Below are positions 34,872-44,535 of a DNA stretch of 64,000 bases, piece by piece; position 1 is the first letter of the stretch, and each line of letters begins with the position of its first letter. This DNA is from JACJXF01 sp964404825 (lineage in GTDB: Bacteria; Bacteroidota; Bacteroidia; Bacteroidales; GCA-2748055). Location: positions 1-64,000 of the forward strand of contig CAYOLQ010000001.1 in assembly GCA_964404825.1 (NCBI GenBank), read 5' to 3'. The notes under the pieces are model-generated. The model worked only from the letters and a program-made list of their open reading frames with translations, searched no databases and was not told the DNA's origin. The translations under genes were made by a program, and so were the position numbers.

Positions 34872-35222
34872 ATGAAACCAATGAAATATCTCGATTTAAT
34901 GGAAAGAATGGATCAGATGATTCGTTTCCGATGCACCGGTGACGCGACTGAATTTTCGAACAGACTGGGTATTAGCCGCCGTCAACTATATTATTATATT
35001 GAGGAATTGAAATATCTGGGTTTACCCATTTCATATGATCGCAATGGCAAAACATTTTTTTATGAAAAGAGATGTATGCTTAAAATCGATGTGTATGTCA
35101 AAGAATTGCATGATTCAGATAAAGTAAATTTACAAGGAGGGGTCTTTAATATTAATTCAGTTTTGAATAAGACCTCTATTTATTCTTTACCTGAATTATT
35201 ATGTAATTCAAACATTGCATAA
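34872..35222 (+). CDS. small HTH DNA-binding protein (HTH_11-like)
   Basis: 116 residues. The N-terminal 65 resemble the HTH_11/DeoR-type winged helix: LMERMDQMIRF, FSNRLGISRRQLYYYIEELK as the helix-turn-helix, and LGLPISYDRNGKTFFYE as the wing. This is the domain normally fused to WYL, whereas the WYL gene 5 kb upstream lacks it; whether they work together is speculation. The C-terminal 50 residues (INSVLNKTSIYSLPELL) are not recognised. ATG 34881 is an alternative start. Family assignment is reasonable; role unknown. Confidence 0.7.
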   Translation: MKPMKYLDLMERMDQMIRFRCTGDATEFSNRLGISRRQLYYYIEELKYLGLPISYDRNGKTFFYEKRCMLKIDVYVKELHDSDKVNLQGGVFNINSVLNKTSIYSLPELLCNSNIA

Positions 35223-35291
35223 GTTTAGTTCGAGTTGAATAATACGATCTAATACACGTCTTTAACTACTTATAATAAAATACATTATATA

Positions 35292-35308
35292 TATCAAATT
35301 TTTTGATA
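35292..35308. repeat. AT-rich 7-bp palindrome in convergent gap
   Basis: TATCAAA-TTT-TTTGATA lies between the small HTH gene and the convergent permease gene, close to ATGATCAT at 35316-35323. It may act as a weak bidirectional terminator. Nothing else is seen in the 151-base gap. Confidence 0.3.
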
Positions 35309-35373
35309 GTATAAAATGATCATTATAAGTCGCATTTACTTTTAATCCGAATGGGACAATATTCCATGAATTT

Positions 35374-36126
35374 TTAGAAAAGAGCAATTGCCGAAATTAA
35401 TGTTGTTATGATAATAAAAAGCCGGTATGCTTTTTCCGGGATTAGCCTAATCAGGTAATAACCTGAAAGCGCACCGGCCAATATTGGCAAAATCATCAAA
35501 AGGTCAAAGGATAGACTTTCAACAGTAATGGTTTTCCAAAAAAAAATGTGTAAAGGAACTTTGAAAAGGTTTACAATCAGAAAAAACCAGGCCCCTGTTC
35601 CGATGTAAATATTCTTGGGAAGTCGCATTGAAAGCAGGTAAAATGCCATAATTGGACCTGCAGCATTTCCAATCATTGTTGCAAAACCTCCTGTAAGGCC
35701 CAGAATTGCGCTAAACCACCAGGCAGAAGGAATGGCGATAGCCTTTTTTCTTAAATCCTGGATAATCATTAATAGTAAGCCAAGTATTACAACTAAGGCT
35801 ATTAAAAATCTGAATTGTTCATCATTTACTGATTGGCCAATTAGCAAAGCGATTAATATTCCTGCAATTGCCCATGGTAAGAGAATTAAGACATATTTCC
35901 AATCAGCGTGCCGGTTATAGAATTTTACTGCAAATATATCAGCTATTACCAGCATGGGGAGGAGTAACCCAACGGAAGGTTTTCCGCCAAAAATAGCAGC
36001 TAGCACAGGAACAGCTATCAGTCCAGCTCCGGAAATCCCGGTCTTTGACATTCCAATAATCATTCCGCAGAAAACCGCAAGAATCCATTGTATTATTGTT
36101 AAATCGTAAGGAATTAAATGGTTCAT
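35374..36126 (-). CDS. TSUP (TauE/SafE) family permease
   Basis: 250-residue membrane protein with about eight hydrophobic segments arranged as two repeats. Family marks are FCGMIIGMSKTGISGAGL in the first repeat and LGLTGGFATMIGNAAGP in the second. Members export or import sulfite, sulfoacetate or other organosulfur anions; the substrate cannot be read here, and no sulfur-metabolism gene is adjacent. It is 35 bases downstream of the SNF2 gene on the same strand. Confidence 0.88.
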   Translation of the reverse strand: MNHLIPYDLTIIQWILAVFCGMIIGMSKTGISGAGLIAVPVLAAIFGGKPSVGLLLPMLVIADIFAVKFYNRHADWKYVLILLPWAIAGILIALLIGQSVNDEQFRFLIALVVILGLLLMIIQDLRKKAIAIPSAWWFSAILGLTGGFATMIGNAAGPIMAFYLLSMRLPKNIYIGTGAWFFLIVNLFKVPLHIFFWKTITVESLSFDLLMILPILAGALSGYYLIRLIPEKAYRLFIIITTLISAIALF

Positions 36127-36161
36127 ATTAAAATTGTGACGGAGAAAAAGCTCAAAGGTTT

Positions 36162-39089
36162 TTATGATAATAAGTCTTCCAGTTCCTTTCTTCCAATTTC
36201 TTTCATCGGATTATTGGAGTGAATAAAAGTGTCAGCAAGTTTGCTTTTTCTTTCCTGAAGCAACTGAATTTTCTCTTCAATACTATTCTCAGAAATAAAT
36301 CGGAATACAAATACATTTTTATTTTGTCCGATACGATGTGATCTGCTCAGGGCCTGACTTTCAGAAGCCGGGTTCCACCAGGGATCAAGAATAAACACAT
36401 AATCGGCGGCAGTTAAATTTAAGCCTACTCCCCCGGCTTTTAATGAAATCAAAAAAACTTTACAATCAGGATTATCCTGAAAAGCTTTTACAATGTCTTC
36501 TCTCTTTATACTTTCACCTGTTAGTTTAGAATACCGGATATTCTCCTTGACCATTTCGCTTTCAACAAGCTCTAAGTGCTTTACAAAAGAGGAGAAAATC
36601 AGTACTTTATGTCCCTCAGAAATAATATTTTCAATATTCCGGTTAATTTCATTGAATTTTCCTGATTCATCAGCATATCCTTCATCAACCAGAAGAGGAT
36701 GATTTGCTATTTGTCTAAGTCGCGTCAGACCCTGCAAAACAATCATTGAGGATTTCTCAATTCCCTGATTTTCAATTTTTTCAAAAATGGAATTCCGGAT
36801 AACAGACTTTTCTGATTCATAAAACTTTCTTTGTTCTTCCGTCATACTGCAATAAATGACTTGCTCTGAAACAGGAGGTAATTCAAGCGCAACCTCATCT
36901 TTTTTGCGTCGCAGAATAAACGGATGAATTAGAATTTTGAGTTTTTCCTCCTTCTCCACCTGATTATTTTTCTCAATAGGGATTGTAAATTCTTTTTTGA
37001 AAAAGCTAAGACTTCCAAGAAGTCCGGGATTAACAAAATTCATCTGGGCCCATAAATCCAGCAGGGAATTCTCAATTGGCGTTCCTGTAAGAGCAAGTTT
37101 AAATTGTGAATTAAGTGACTCAATCGCTTTATATATCTTGCTTCCCGGGTTTTTAATAACCTGAGACTCATCAAGTATTATGTAATGAAAGCTGAATCCC
37201 GAGAAAATATCAATATCCTGTCTTACAGTATGATAACTTGAAATAATAATGTCTGAATTGTGAAATTTGGAAGATGATTTTCTTCTCTGATTTCCTACAT
37301 GCGCATTTACTCTTAATGATGGTGCAAATTTCCTGATTTCATTTACCCAATTATGGATTAATGATGAAGGAACCACAATTAGAGAAGTAATACTTGCTTC
37401 CGGAATACCAAATAATTCAAGTTGGTTATCGGTTTTAGTATTGACAATCAAGGGATTGATAGCACTCTCTTTGTTTTTTAGTAAAAGAGTAATTGCCTGA
37501 ACCGTTTTGCCCAGACCCATATCATCTGCCAGACAACCGCCAAGTTTATTAGATTGAAGATACAGCAGCCAGGTATATCCGACATGTTGGTACGGGCGCA
37601 ATTTTGTTGTTAAACCCTTAGGAAGATCAGCAATTGGTAAGGTATCTGTGCGATTTAGTTTATCCAGATTTTCCAGGCTTGAATGAGATTTCACTGATTC
37701 CGATTTCTCAAGAATAAAAAAATGCTGCTGGTGAATACGTATAGTATCTCCATCGCTTTTTCCGAATTCAAAGACTTCTCTGTACTTAGCAAACCACTCT
37801 TCCGGAAGAACAAATATCGTTCCATCGGGAAGGACATACTCTCTAATGCTATTTAAAATATTTTTTCTGAATCTGTGAAAGGGTATCTGATGTTCATCTA
37901 ATTTTACAACAGCATGAAGATCAAACCAATCATTCTTTAATTCAGTGCTTATGTCCATTGAGACATTGCCCAGATAGAATTTTTTCTCGCGGATGCTTTG
38001 TGAAAAAATAATACCGGAATCTGTTAAGTTTGAATTGTTCTTAATCAGACTTTCAATCAGAAGATGTAGCTGTTTTTCAAAGCTAAATTCGCGGTTTTCT
38101 TCAATTTCATAATTTGTGCCATCAAAACTTGTGTAACCTGCTTTTGTTAAAAAATCATGAAATTTTGTTTCAAATTGCTTATCTCTCAAGATCTTCTCAA
38201 AACGAAAACCTTCTGTACCATTAAAGAAATCTACAAAACCTTCTGTTTTATTGTTTGCAAAAATTTCTTTTTTACCGTATCGAAAACGGAGGACAAGTAT
38301 GGGATTATTATCCAGTCCTGTTTCAAGATTTAGAAGTGCTTTTTTCTCGCTTTCAATAGTATTTATCTGAAATCCGCTTGCTTTTACCTGATAATTGCTT
38401 ATAGTGTTCAGAATAAAGCTTTTATAATATTTTATTTCTGAATTAGCCGGGACTAATATTGATTCTCGTGTAAAAAAGGGACGGATTTTTTTTCCTTCAA
38501 TTTCTTTAACAGACAAAAGCGTATTATTTATCAGCAAAATAGCGGGGTAATCACTTAACAGAACCGGTGACTGTCCTTTAAAACTTTGCCTTTTACCATT
38601 TCTTACAATTTCGAGACTGTAACTGGTACCTTCATCAAGTTTTTCAAAGCAAAATACCGCTTCTCCGTCTTCATTGACAATTGTAATAAAATCCTCTTCA
38701 AATATGTTACTTCTGGATTTGTCTCTTGAAAAGACTTTAGTAGGGTTATATCTTAAGAGACTAAAAATGGAGAAAAGTCTTTTTTCAATATATGGTCTGA
38801 TGTGTAATTCAATTTTTGTGTTATCTACTTTTTCCTGAAACTCTTTAAGATTTTTATTCTTGCTGAAAAGTTTAAACAGATTTTGATCACTGAATTCATG
38901 GCAGAGTCTAACCATTTGTTTTTGGGGTTCATCCAGAGCCTGAAAACTTTCATCAGAAGTTTTTGGAAAAACGGTATGTGATGTAAAGTAAAATTTTCCC
39001 TCATCACTTTTTTTTATAATATATGGGATAAAGATGTATCCCCAAAGGCGGTGCTCATTTAATCCTAATCCAAAAAATTCAGTGTTCAT
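36162..39089 (-). CDS. SNF2-family helicase-like ATPase
   Basis: 975 residues. The C-terminal half is a complete SNF2 motor: GGCLADDMGLGKTVQA (motif I, about 513-528), SSYHTV (Ia region), ILDESQVIKNP (motif II, DESQ instead of the usual DEAQ/DEAH), ALTGTPIENSLLDLW (III), then LISLKAGGVGLNLTAADYV, DPWWNPASESQALSRSHRIGQ (V-VI). The N-terminal 500 residues are poorly conserved, beta-rich and without a SWIM zinc motif (no CxC-CxH). It presumably remodels protein-DNA complexes or RNA polymerase. No restriction or defence partner lies nearby, so a housekeeping role is more likely. Confidence 0.9.
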   Translation of the reverse strand: MNTEFFGLGLNEHRLWGYIFIPYIIKKSDEGKFYFTSHTVFPKTSDESFQALDEPQKQMVRLCHEFSDQNLFKLFSKNKNLKEFQEKVDNTKIELHIRPYIEKRLFSIFSLLRYNPTKVFSRDKSRSNIFEEDFITIVNEDGEAVFCFEKLDEGTSYSLEIVRNGKRQSFKGQSPVLLSDYPAILLINNTLLSVKEIEGKKIRPFFTRESILVPANSEIKYYKSFILNTISNYQVKASGFQINTIESEKKALLNLETGLDNNPILVLRFRYGKKEIFANNKTEGFVDFFNGTEGFRFEKILRDKQFETKFHDFLTKAGYTSFDGTNYEIEENREFSFEKQLHLLIESLIKNNSNLTDSGIIFSQSIREKKFYLGNVSMDISTELKNDWFDLHAVVKLDEHQIPFHRFRKNILNSIREYVLPDGTIFVLPEEWFAKYREVFEFGKSDGDTIRIHQQHFFILEKSESVKSHSSLENLDKLNRTDTLPIADLPKGLTTKLRPYQHVGYTWLLYLQSNKLGGCLADDMGLGKTVQAITLLLKNKESAINPLIVNTKTDNQLELFGIPEASITSLIVVPSSLIHNWVNEIRKFAPSLRVNAHVGNQRRKSSSKFHNSDIIISSYHTVRQDIDIFSGFSFHYIILDESQVIKNPGSKIYKAIESLNSQFKLALTGTPIENSLLDLWAQMNFVNPGLLGSLSFFKKEFTIPIEKNNQVEKEEKLKILIHPFILRRKKDEVALELPPVSEQVIYCSMTEEQRKFYESEKSVIRNSIFEKIENQGIEKSSMIVLQGLTRLRQIANHPLLVDEGYADESGKFNEINRNIENIISEGHKVLIFSSFVKHLELVESEMVKENIRYSKLTGESIKREDIVKAFQDNPDCKVFLISLKAGGVGLNLTAADYVFILDPWWNPASESQALSRSHRIGQNKNVFVFRFISENSIEEKIQLLQERKSKLADTFIHSNNPMKEIGRKELEDLLS

Positions 39090-39225
39090 AGTGTAAAGGT
39101 TCCTTTCGGCTAAAACTTACAATAATAGCGAATCATGAGCGATTATGATCATTAATTGGGAAATACTTTCATCAAACGTGATTTGTTTTTCTGTTTGCTT
39201 AATGAAAAAGCAACCATGATTTGAA

Positions 39226-42200
39226 TTACTCGGTTCTCAGAGCTTCATATAGCGATTCGTTTCGAAGAGAATGATTTGCAATCAGATAGGTCCAGAACCA
39301 GCCGTTTAATAGTAAAGAAAAGAATATAAGAGCAATTCCGGCTAAAGAAGTGCCGGATTCCGGGTTGATTAATGATGGAAGCGTGGATATAACTGATGTT
39401 AAAAAACCAATGCCAACACCAGCAAAGAGAAGTGCCATATATTCAACAACAATAAGATTCCGGATACTTTTTTTACTGAAACCAATTGCCCGAAGCAAGG
39501 CTATTTCATTTTTTCGTTCCGTGATACTCCTGAAAAGAACTATTGCTAGTCCAATTGTGCCTAAAAGTAAGCCTAGCGCTCCCATTACCATAAAAATTGA
39601 CAGGTATGTATTGGTAACTGAGTTAAATTCCGCAAGACGCACTGAGGTAAGTCCGATATCCCATCCGAAATCCCTTAATCCCATGCTGGTTTCTTCCATA
39701 ATCAAACTGGTATCCACTATATTACCTTCGATTAGAATCAATTTAGTACCGCTGCTCTCAGGATAGCTTTTGAGAAAATACTTATCAGATATGATAACGT
39801 TACCCTGGAAAATGGAGGGCGTAAGTCCTCCTATGAGAAGCAGCTCCAGGTTTTCTCCTCTTGAATCTTTGTACAAAAGAGTGTCCCCAACTTTCAATCC
39901 CAGGCCCCATTTAATAACTGTTTCATCAGCAATTGCCGGAATAAGATCTCCTGGTAGCTCTTTGTCAAGTGAAGACCATGGATCCACTTCATCGAGGTAA
40001 GGAGTTCTTGTCGCAAAACTGAACCGGTCTTTAAAATCAGAGGGATTTATCCCAAGTATTGAGGGGTTTACTATCCTGTTCAGGTTCAAACAACTTGCAT
40101 CATCTCCATCTGAGACTCTAAGCTGGAAAAAACGGTACGAATTTGTAAAGCCATATTCATATTGAATTTCAGGATCGTTTAGATTTCTCAGGATGGGAGC
40201 TGTTGAGTTTGCATAATAGAGAAAACCACCAGTGCCGCTTGACTTTTGTTCTGAATTGGTGAAAAGATTCTTTCGGTTACTCCCTGTAGAAACAACAAGG
40301 AAAGAACCTAGTGCAAAAAGAATTACAATGCTCAGACTCCGGGTTGGGTTTCTAATAAGCGACTTTAAACCCAGGTCTCGTAATGACATTTCTTTTTTTG
40401 AATATTTCAGCGGCCTTTTAAGTATAAAAAAGAAACCCGAAATACCGGAAAACAGAATTAATCCACCAGCTAAGAAGAAAACCAGGTGATTGGTGAGCTC
40501 TCCCCGGAACAATTGGGCAGCAATAAGTATTATACCGGTACTTCCAAAAATAGCTGTTACCACAGCGACTACTAAAGGAATTTTTCTATTATTTCCGGGA
40601 TTTTCTCTTTTCTGCAAGCGGAGAAATTTCCTTTTCAGGAATATATGCAGAGGGAGAAACATACTAAACCAGGAAATCATTAATGTTATAACCAGACCTG
40701 TAATTAATGCTTTTAACCGGATGTCAACCAGCAACATATCTGTCCTTACAATGTCGCTCCATATCCCGTTCAGGGCAGAAAAAACAAGCTTGCTGTATAA
40801 AACAGCGAGAATCAGTCCTGTTACTGCACCGAAAAATGAAATAATCATTCCTTCTGAAAGGAACAGACGGCGGATCTTTATCATGGGAATGCCGATGGCT
40901 GATAATGTTGCTATCTGTTCATTTCGGCTTTCAATGTTCATTAAAAACAGCAGTACCGTTAGAACAATTCCCCCGGCCAGAAGAAAAAAGCTCAGACCGG
41001 CAAAAAGCTGACTGAAATCGACTCCATGGCGGGATGCGGTTTCTCCCTGTACACGTACTTCTTCGATTTTGAAACCCAGACTTTCAGGAGTAAGTTTTGA
41101 CATAACGTTGCGGGAAAGCGAGTCTTCCGATATGCTTTCAGCGGAAAAGCGAAATGCTGTGTACTTTCCGAAGCGGTTCTTCCAGAGGTTTTGAGCTGTG
41201 ATTATCGATACAAAGGCCTTCGGGGTACCCTTGTATTGTTTCCAGTAGTCTTCATCCTTATCCCGTATTTTTTCCAATTGAACCGGGATTCCCGTTTCCC
41301 AGTCACGGCAATTGCCGGCATCTGATAAACCAGGCAAATCAGGCATCAGCTTTTCATCCCTGAAATGCCCTTCCATCGGTACCACCGTCTTTATTCTGAA
41401 TTTCTTTTTCTTTACTTCAAGTTCACGGAGAGGTCCGACAATAAAATACTCCAATTCAAGGCTATCGTCAGGTAATGCCCCGAGGTCCCGGGCTAACCAG
41501 TTATTAACAATCAAATCATCCTCTGAAAGGTTTGGATCGGAAGTAGTTGAAACAAATGAATAAGGAGTAGTATAACCATTTGCCTTCAGGGAATTCACAA
41601 AATAGGTGAATACCGGAAATTTAAGATCATCCGATTGAAGAATAGCCGTACCAGTATAGTCATCAATAAATACTCTTTCGCTGGTGAGATTATACTCACT
41701 TAGTTCATTCAGAAATTCAAGTTTAAGGCCGGCGTCGGAAAGGCTCCAGTTCTGATGGATTCCTTCTGAAATGCTATCAGTGGAAAGTTCATCGTTTGCT
41801 GCAATGAAAATCAGATTAGCTTTTCCGCTGAAATCCATCAGTTCACATAGCTTTTTATGGGATACAAATGCGTTGTAGGGAGCTGTTTGAGAGTTTTTCA
41901 GGTTAAACCGGCCCATCTCTTTTGTTCCTGCAATTGCAAGAATGCGGAGCCTCACAGAAACTACATTTTCCTTATCTGAAACAAAAGGTGCATTTAATGG
42001 AATCAGACTTGTTTTTGAGAGACGAAGCAGGATTTCTTCGCCCGCTTTTAATCCAAGTTTGCCAGCCATATTACTGCTGAGGATAACTTCATCTCCGGAT
42101 AATTGGCTGTAATAATTATTTAGTCCTGCCATAGTATCAAAACTCGCATCCACACCCAGAACCTGAATATTTCCTATTCTTGTCTGATTTAAAGGATTTA

Positions 42201-42483
42201 TTCCAATACCGTCGGTAAGTAAAGCGTTTGCGGTTTTTACCTTTAGAAATTCAGAAAGTTTTGGTGCCAGATCAGAACTAAAGTAACGATCACCATATTT
42301 AACGATATGAGTGATTTTACCAAGACGGTGTTCAACAATACTACTAAGACTGTAGCGTATTGAGTCTCCAACGATTAGCGAACCGGTAATTACAGTTGCA
42401 CTAATTGCAATTCCAAGGGCAAGAAAAACATTCTTTTGCCTGAAATAGAGGAGGTTTTGTTTTATGAACTTAAAAGGATTCAT
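39226..42483 (-). CDS. ABC transporter permease, FtsX/MacB-like (duplicated)
   Basis: 1085 residues with an N-terminal anchor (VFLALGIAISATVITGSLIVGDS), a large periplasmic domain, a membrane triplet near 490-610, two further helices near 625-680 (KIPLVVAVVTAIFGSTGIILI), a second periplasmic domain and a C-terminal triplet (about 950-1075, IGLAIVLFRSITERKNEIALLRAIGFS, conserved in FtsX permeases). This duplicated form is typical of YbbP-like and lipoprotein/macrolide-type exporters. The ATG overlaps the stop of the ATPase gene by 4 bases, so they form one transporter. Substrate unknown. Confidence 0.9.
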   Translation of the reverse strand: MNPFKFIKQNLLYFRQKNVFLALGIAISATVITGSLIVGDSIRYSLSSIVEHRLGKITHIVKYGDRYFSSDLAPKLSEFLKVKTANALLTDGIGINPLNQTRIGNIQVLGVDASFDTMAGLNNYYSQLSGDEVILSSNMAGKLGLKAGEEILLRLSKTSLIPLNAPFVSDKENVVSVRLRILAIAGTKEMGRFNLKNSQTAPYNAFVSHKKLCELMDFSGKANLIFIAANDELSTDSISEGIHQNWSLSDAGLKLEFLNELSEYNLTSERVFIDDYTGTAILQSDDLKFPVFTYFVNSLKANGYTTPYSFVSTTSDPNLSEDDLIVNNWLARDLGALPDDSLELEYFIVGPLRELEVKKKKFRIKTVVPMEGHFRDEKLMPDLPGLSDAGNCRDWETGIPVQLEKIRDKDEDYWKQYKGTPKAFVSIITAQNLWKNRFGKYTAFRFSAESISEDSLSRNVMSKLTPESLGFKIEEVRVQGETASRHGVDFSQLFAGLSFFLLAGGIVLTVLLFLMNIESRNEQIATLSAIGIPMIKIRRLFLSEGMIISFFGAVTGLILAVLYSKLVFSALNGIWSDIVRTDMLLVDIRLKALITGLVITLMISWFSMFLPLHIFLKRKFLRLQKRENPGNNRKIPLVVAVVTAIFGSTGIILIAAQLFRGELTNHLVFFLAGGLILFSGISGFFFILKRPLKYSKKEMSLRDLGLKSLIRNPTRSLSIVILFALGSFLVVSTGSNRKNLFTNSEQKSSGTGGFLYYANSTAPILRNLNDPEIQYEYGFTNSYRFFQLRVSDGDDASCLNLNRIVNPSILGINPSDFKDRFSFATRTPYLDEVDPWSSLDKELPGDLIPAIADETVIKWGLGLKVGDTLLYKDSRGENLELLLIGGLTPSIFQGNVIISDKYFLKSYPESSGTKLILIEGNIVDTSLIMEETSMGLRDFGWDIGLTSVRLAEFNSVTNTYLSIFMVMGALGLLLGTIGLAIVLFRSITERKNEIALLRAIGFSKKSIRNLIVVEYMALLFAGVGIGFLTSVISTLPSLINPESGTSLAGIALIFFSLLLNGWFWTYLIANHSLRNESLYEALRTE

Positions 42484-43169
42484 AAGGGTGAATTCAATAC
42501 GAGTTTGCCATCCACTAGCTGATAGGTTTTCTGCATTCTTCCGGCAAGTTCAAGGGAGTGGGTAACAACAAGAAGACTCAGGCCGTCGTTTTTGTTCAGG
42601 TCAATAAGTAATTCGGCAATATTTCCTGCGTTTTTACTGTCCAACGCACCGCTTGGCTCATCGGCAAGTAACAACGACGGGCTGTTTATCATTGCACGGA
42701 CTACAGCAGCCCGCTGGCATTCCCCTCCGGACATATTACCCGGTAGTTTATCTTTGTGATCCCAAATTCCAACCCGCTTGAGAAGGATTTCCGCACGGGA
42801 ATATATTTTTTTCTTTTCAGACTTGTCTTTAATAAGTATGGACGGAATGAGAATGTTTTCAAGGAGAGAACATTGAGGAAATAAATGGTGAAACTGGAAA
42901 ACAAAGCCAATTTCAAGATTTCTGAACTTATCAAGTTCATGGGAATTAAAACTCCGGACATCTCTTTTTTTAAAAAGGAATTCCCCTGAATCCGGAAAAT
43001 CAAGACTACCGATTATGTTCAGAAGAGTTGTTTTCCCGGAGCCGGAAGGACCAAGGATTGCAACGCTTTCCCCTTCATCCATCTGAAAATTCAATTCTCT
43101 AAGAACCTGACGGAAATTAGTCTGGCCGGGTGTTCCGAAGCTTTTTGAGATATTTTTTAATTCGAGCAT
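42480..43169 (-). CDS. ABC transporter ATP-binding protein, LolD-like
   Basis: I chose ATG 43169 (MLELKNISKSFG), which gives about 229 residues as in LolD; an upstream in-frame start at 43202 adds 11 unrelated residues. Walker A GPSGSGKTT, Q-loop VFQFHHLFPQCSLLENI, signature MSGGECQRAAVVRAM, Walker B LLLADEPSGALD and the H-loop VVTHS are all intact. It overlaps the FtsX-like permease gene by 4 bases and is the cytoplasmic motor of that exporter. Confidence 0.93.
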   Translation of the reverse strand: MLELKNISKSFGTPGQTNFRQVLRELNFQMDEGESVAILGPSGSGKTTLLNIIGSLDFPDSGEFLFKKRDVRSFNSHELDKFRNLEIGFVFQFHHLFPQCSLLENILIPSILIKDKSEKKKIYSRAEILLKRVGIWDHKDKLPGNMSGGECQRAAVVRAMINSPSLLLADEPSGALDSKNAGNIAELLIDLNKNDGLSLLVVTHSLELAGRMQKTYQLVDGKLVLNSPL

Positions 43170-43213
43170 TTTTGTTGTATGATGTTCGGGCACTTGAGGC
43201 AATGTGCTGTTTG

Positions 43214-44524
43214 CTAATTTTGTAGTTTTTTATTCTCTTCAGCAGCCGACTGATATATTCTAATCATTTTATCTACCTGATCTTTCAGATGAAATTTTTC
43301 TTCAACCCCCTTACGGGCCTGAAATGCAAGGCTATTTAGCGCATCAGAATCAGACAATAGATTCTTCAATGTCTCGGATAAAGTCGCAGGGGTATTGGGT
43401 GAATAGATCCGCCCTCCCCCTGAAGAATTGACAATTTCGGGAAAAGCGCCAAGGGCCGGCTGAATAACAGGAATTCCGGAGGCCATCGCTTCCAGAAGGT
43501 AAATACCAAAAGCTTCTCCATTGCGGACAGGGACAGAAATAACCGATACTTTTTTGAAGTATTCCCTGAGTCCCTCCGTTTCAAAATCTTCATGAAATTC
43601 GACCTGACTTAACAAACCGTTTACGGTCAGCTTAAGCCTTATCTGCTTCAGGTAATTCTTATCATCTCCTGTTGAACCACCGGTGAGAATAAGCCTTACA
43701 TCTTCAAAACCCTTGTTTTTTTTCAGGTCAATGAAAGCATCGACGAGAATATCCAGTCCGTTTTCTTCACACATTCTTGAAACGTATCCGATATTTCTTT
43801 GTTTAGACGATGGGGGAATAAACTCATAATCCTCCGGGAACACACCGATATGAACTGTTTCGATTTTTTCAGGCGGAATATGCATTTTATTTTGCATTTC
43901 CTTTGCATAATAATCACTTACTGAGATGAAACATTTCACATGGTTTACCCCCTCTGACATCAGTTCCCACACTTTATTTCTCGCTACGGGCTTCATTACA
44001 TCCACCCATACATCTTCATCCTGAAGTGAGCAGACAACGGGTACTTTCATGCGTTCAGACAACCGGCCAGCAAGACCCAGCAGGAGAGCATTCGAGAGAT
44101 GAATTACATCCGGCTTGCAATGTTCGGCAATCCAGTCAACCATTTTCTCCAGTTCTTCTTTTTGTTGTCCGTGTTCACCCATCAGCATGGAAACAGTCAT
44201 TTCTTCAAGTCCTTTGGCACGGGTGGATCCTGCAAGATGCGATGCCAGCTTAAGCATACGTTTTGAATTCAGCAATTTATCAACCCAGGGAGGGGCTTTT
44301 CTTAAAACAGGGAGTAATTGTTTGAGGTAAATGCTTATAGCTCCGTAAAATACAGGAATTTCGCGTGAAAGATCATGTTCATCGGCAAACAGAGGGAGGT
44401 ACATCGGGAGTTTTACAGCTTTATGGTCGGATTCTCTCAATGCAATAATAAATTTACTGTCGCGCAGACAGTTCCCGCAATAAAAACTTCCTCCCGAACC
44501 GGGTATTACATGCAATATATTCAT
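43214..44524 (-). CDS. glycosyltransferase family 4
   Basis: 436 residues, GT-B fold. The N-terminus reads IPGSGGSFYCGNCLRDSKF, a two-Cys signature of one GT4 subgroup. The C-terminal half has GYVSRMCEENGLDILVDAF, RLILTGGSTGDD, and the donor-binding EX7E region EAFGIYLLEAMASGIPVIQP. No signal peptide, so it acts at the cytoplasmic face. It starts 11 bases after the upstream propeller gene stop and is followed by the ABC genes, which suggests a shared envelope role. Donor and acceptor are unknown. Confidence 0.9.
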   Translation of the reverse strand: MNILHVIPGSGGSFYCGNCLRDSKFIIALRESDHKAVKLPMYLPLFADEHDLSREIPVFYGAISIYLKQLLPVLRKAPPWVDKLLNSKRMLKLASHLAGSTRAKGLEEMTVSMLMGEHGQQKEELEKMVDWIAEHCKPDVIHLSNALLLGLAGRLSERMKVPVVCSLQDEDVWVDVMKPVARNKVWELMSEGVNHVKCFISVSDYYAKEMQNKMHIPPEKIETVHIGVFPEDYEFIPPSSKQRNIGYVSRMCEENGLDILVDAFIDLKKNKGFEDVRLILTGGSTGDDKNYLKQIRLKLTVNGLLSQVEFHEDFETEGLREYFKKVSVISVPVRNGEAFGIYLLEAMASGIPVIQPALGAFPEIVNSSGGGRIYSPNTPATLSETLKNLLSDSDALNSLAFQARKGVEEKFHLKDQVDKMIRIYQSAAEENKKLQN

Positions 44525-44535
44525 ATTTAACTATA

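Noticed and set aside
35223..35373. Repeat array or CRISPR remnant in the AT-rich convergent gap
   Set aside because: Only two short palindromes are present, with no regular spacing or repeated unit.
36162..39089. SNF2 helicase as part of a DISARM- or other defence system
   Set aside because: No methylase, nuclease, phospholipase D or other defence gene adjoins; neighbours are a permease and an ABC transporter.
40490..41011. 173-codon plus-strand frame inside the ABC permease gene
   Set aside because: It lies wholly antisense to a well-supported permease and shows no recognisable protein features. The same applies to 46760-47227 and 48836-49210, antisense to the Fe-S genes.
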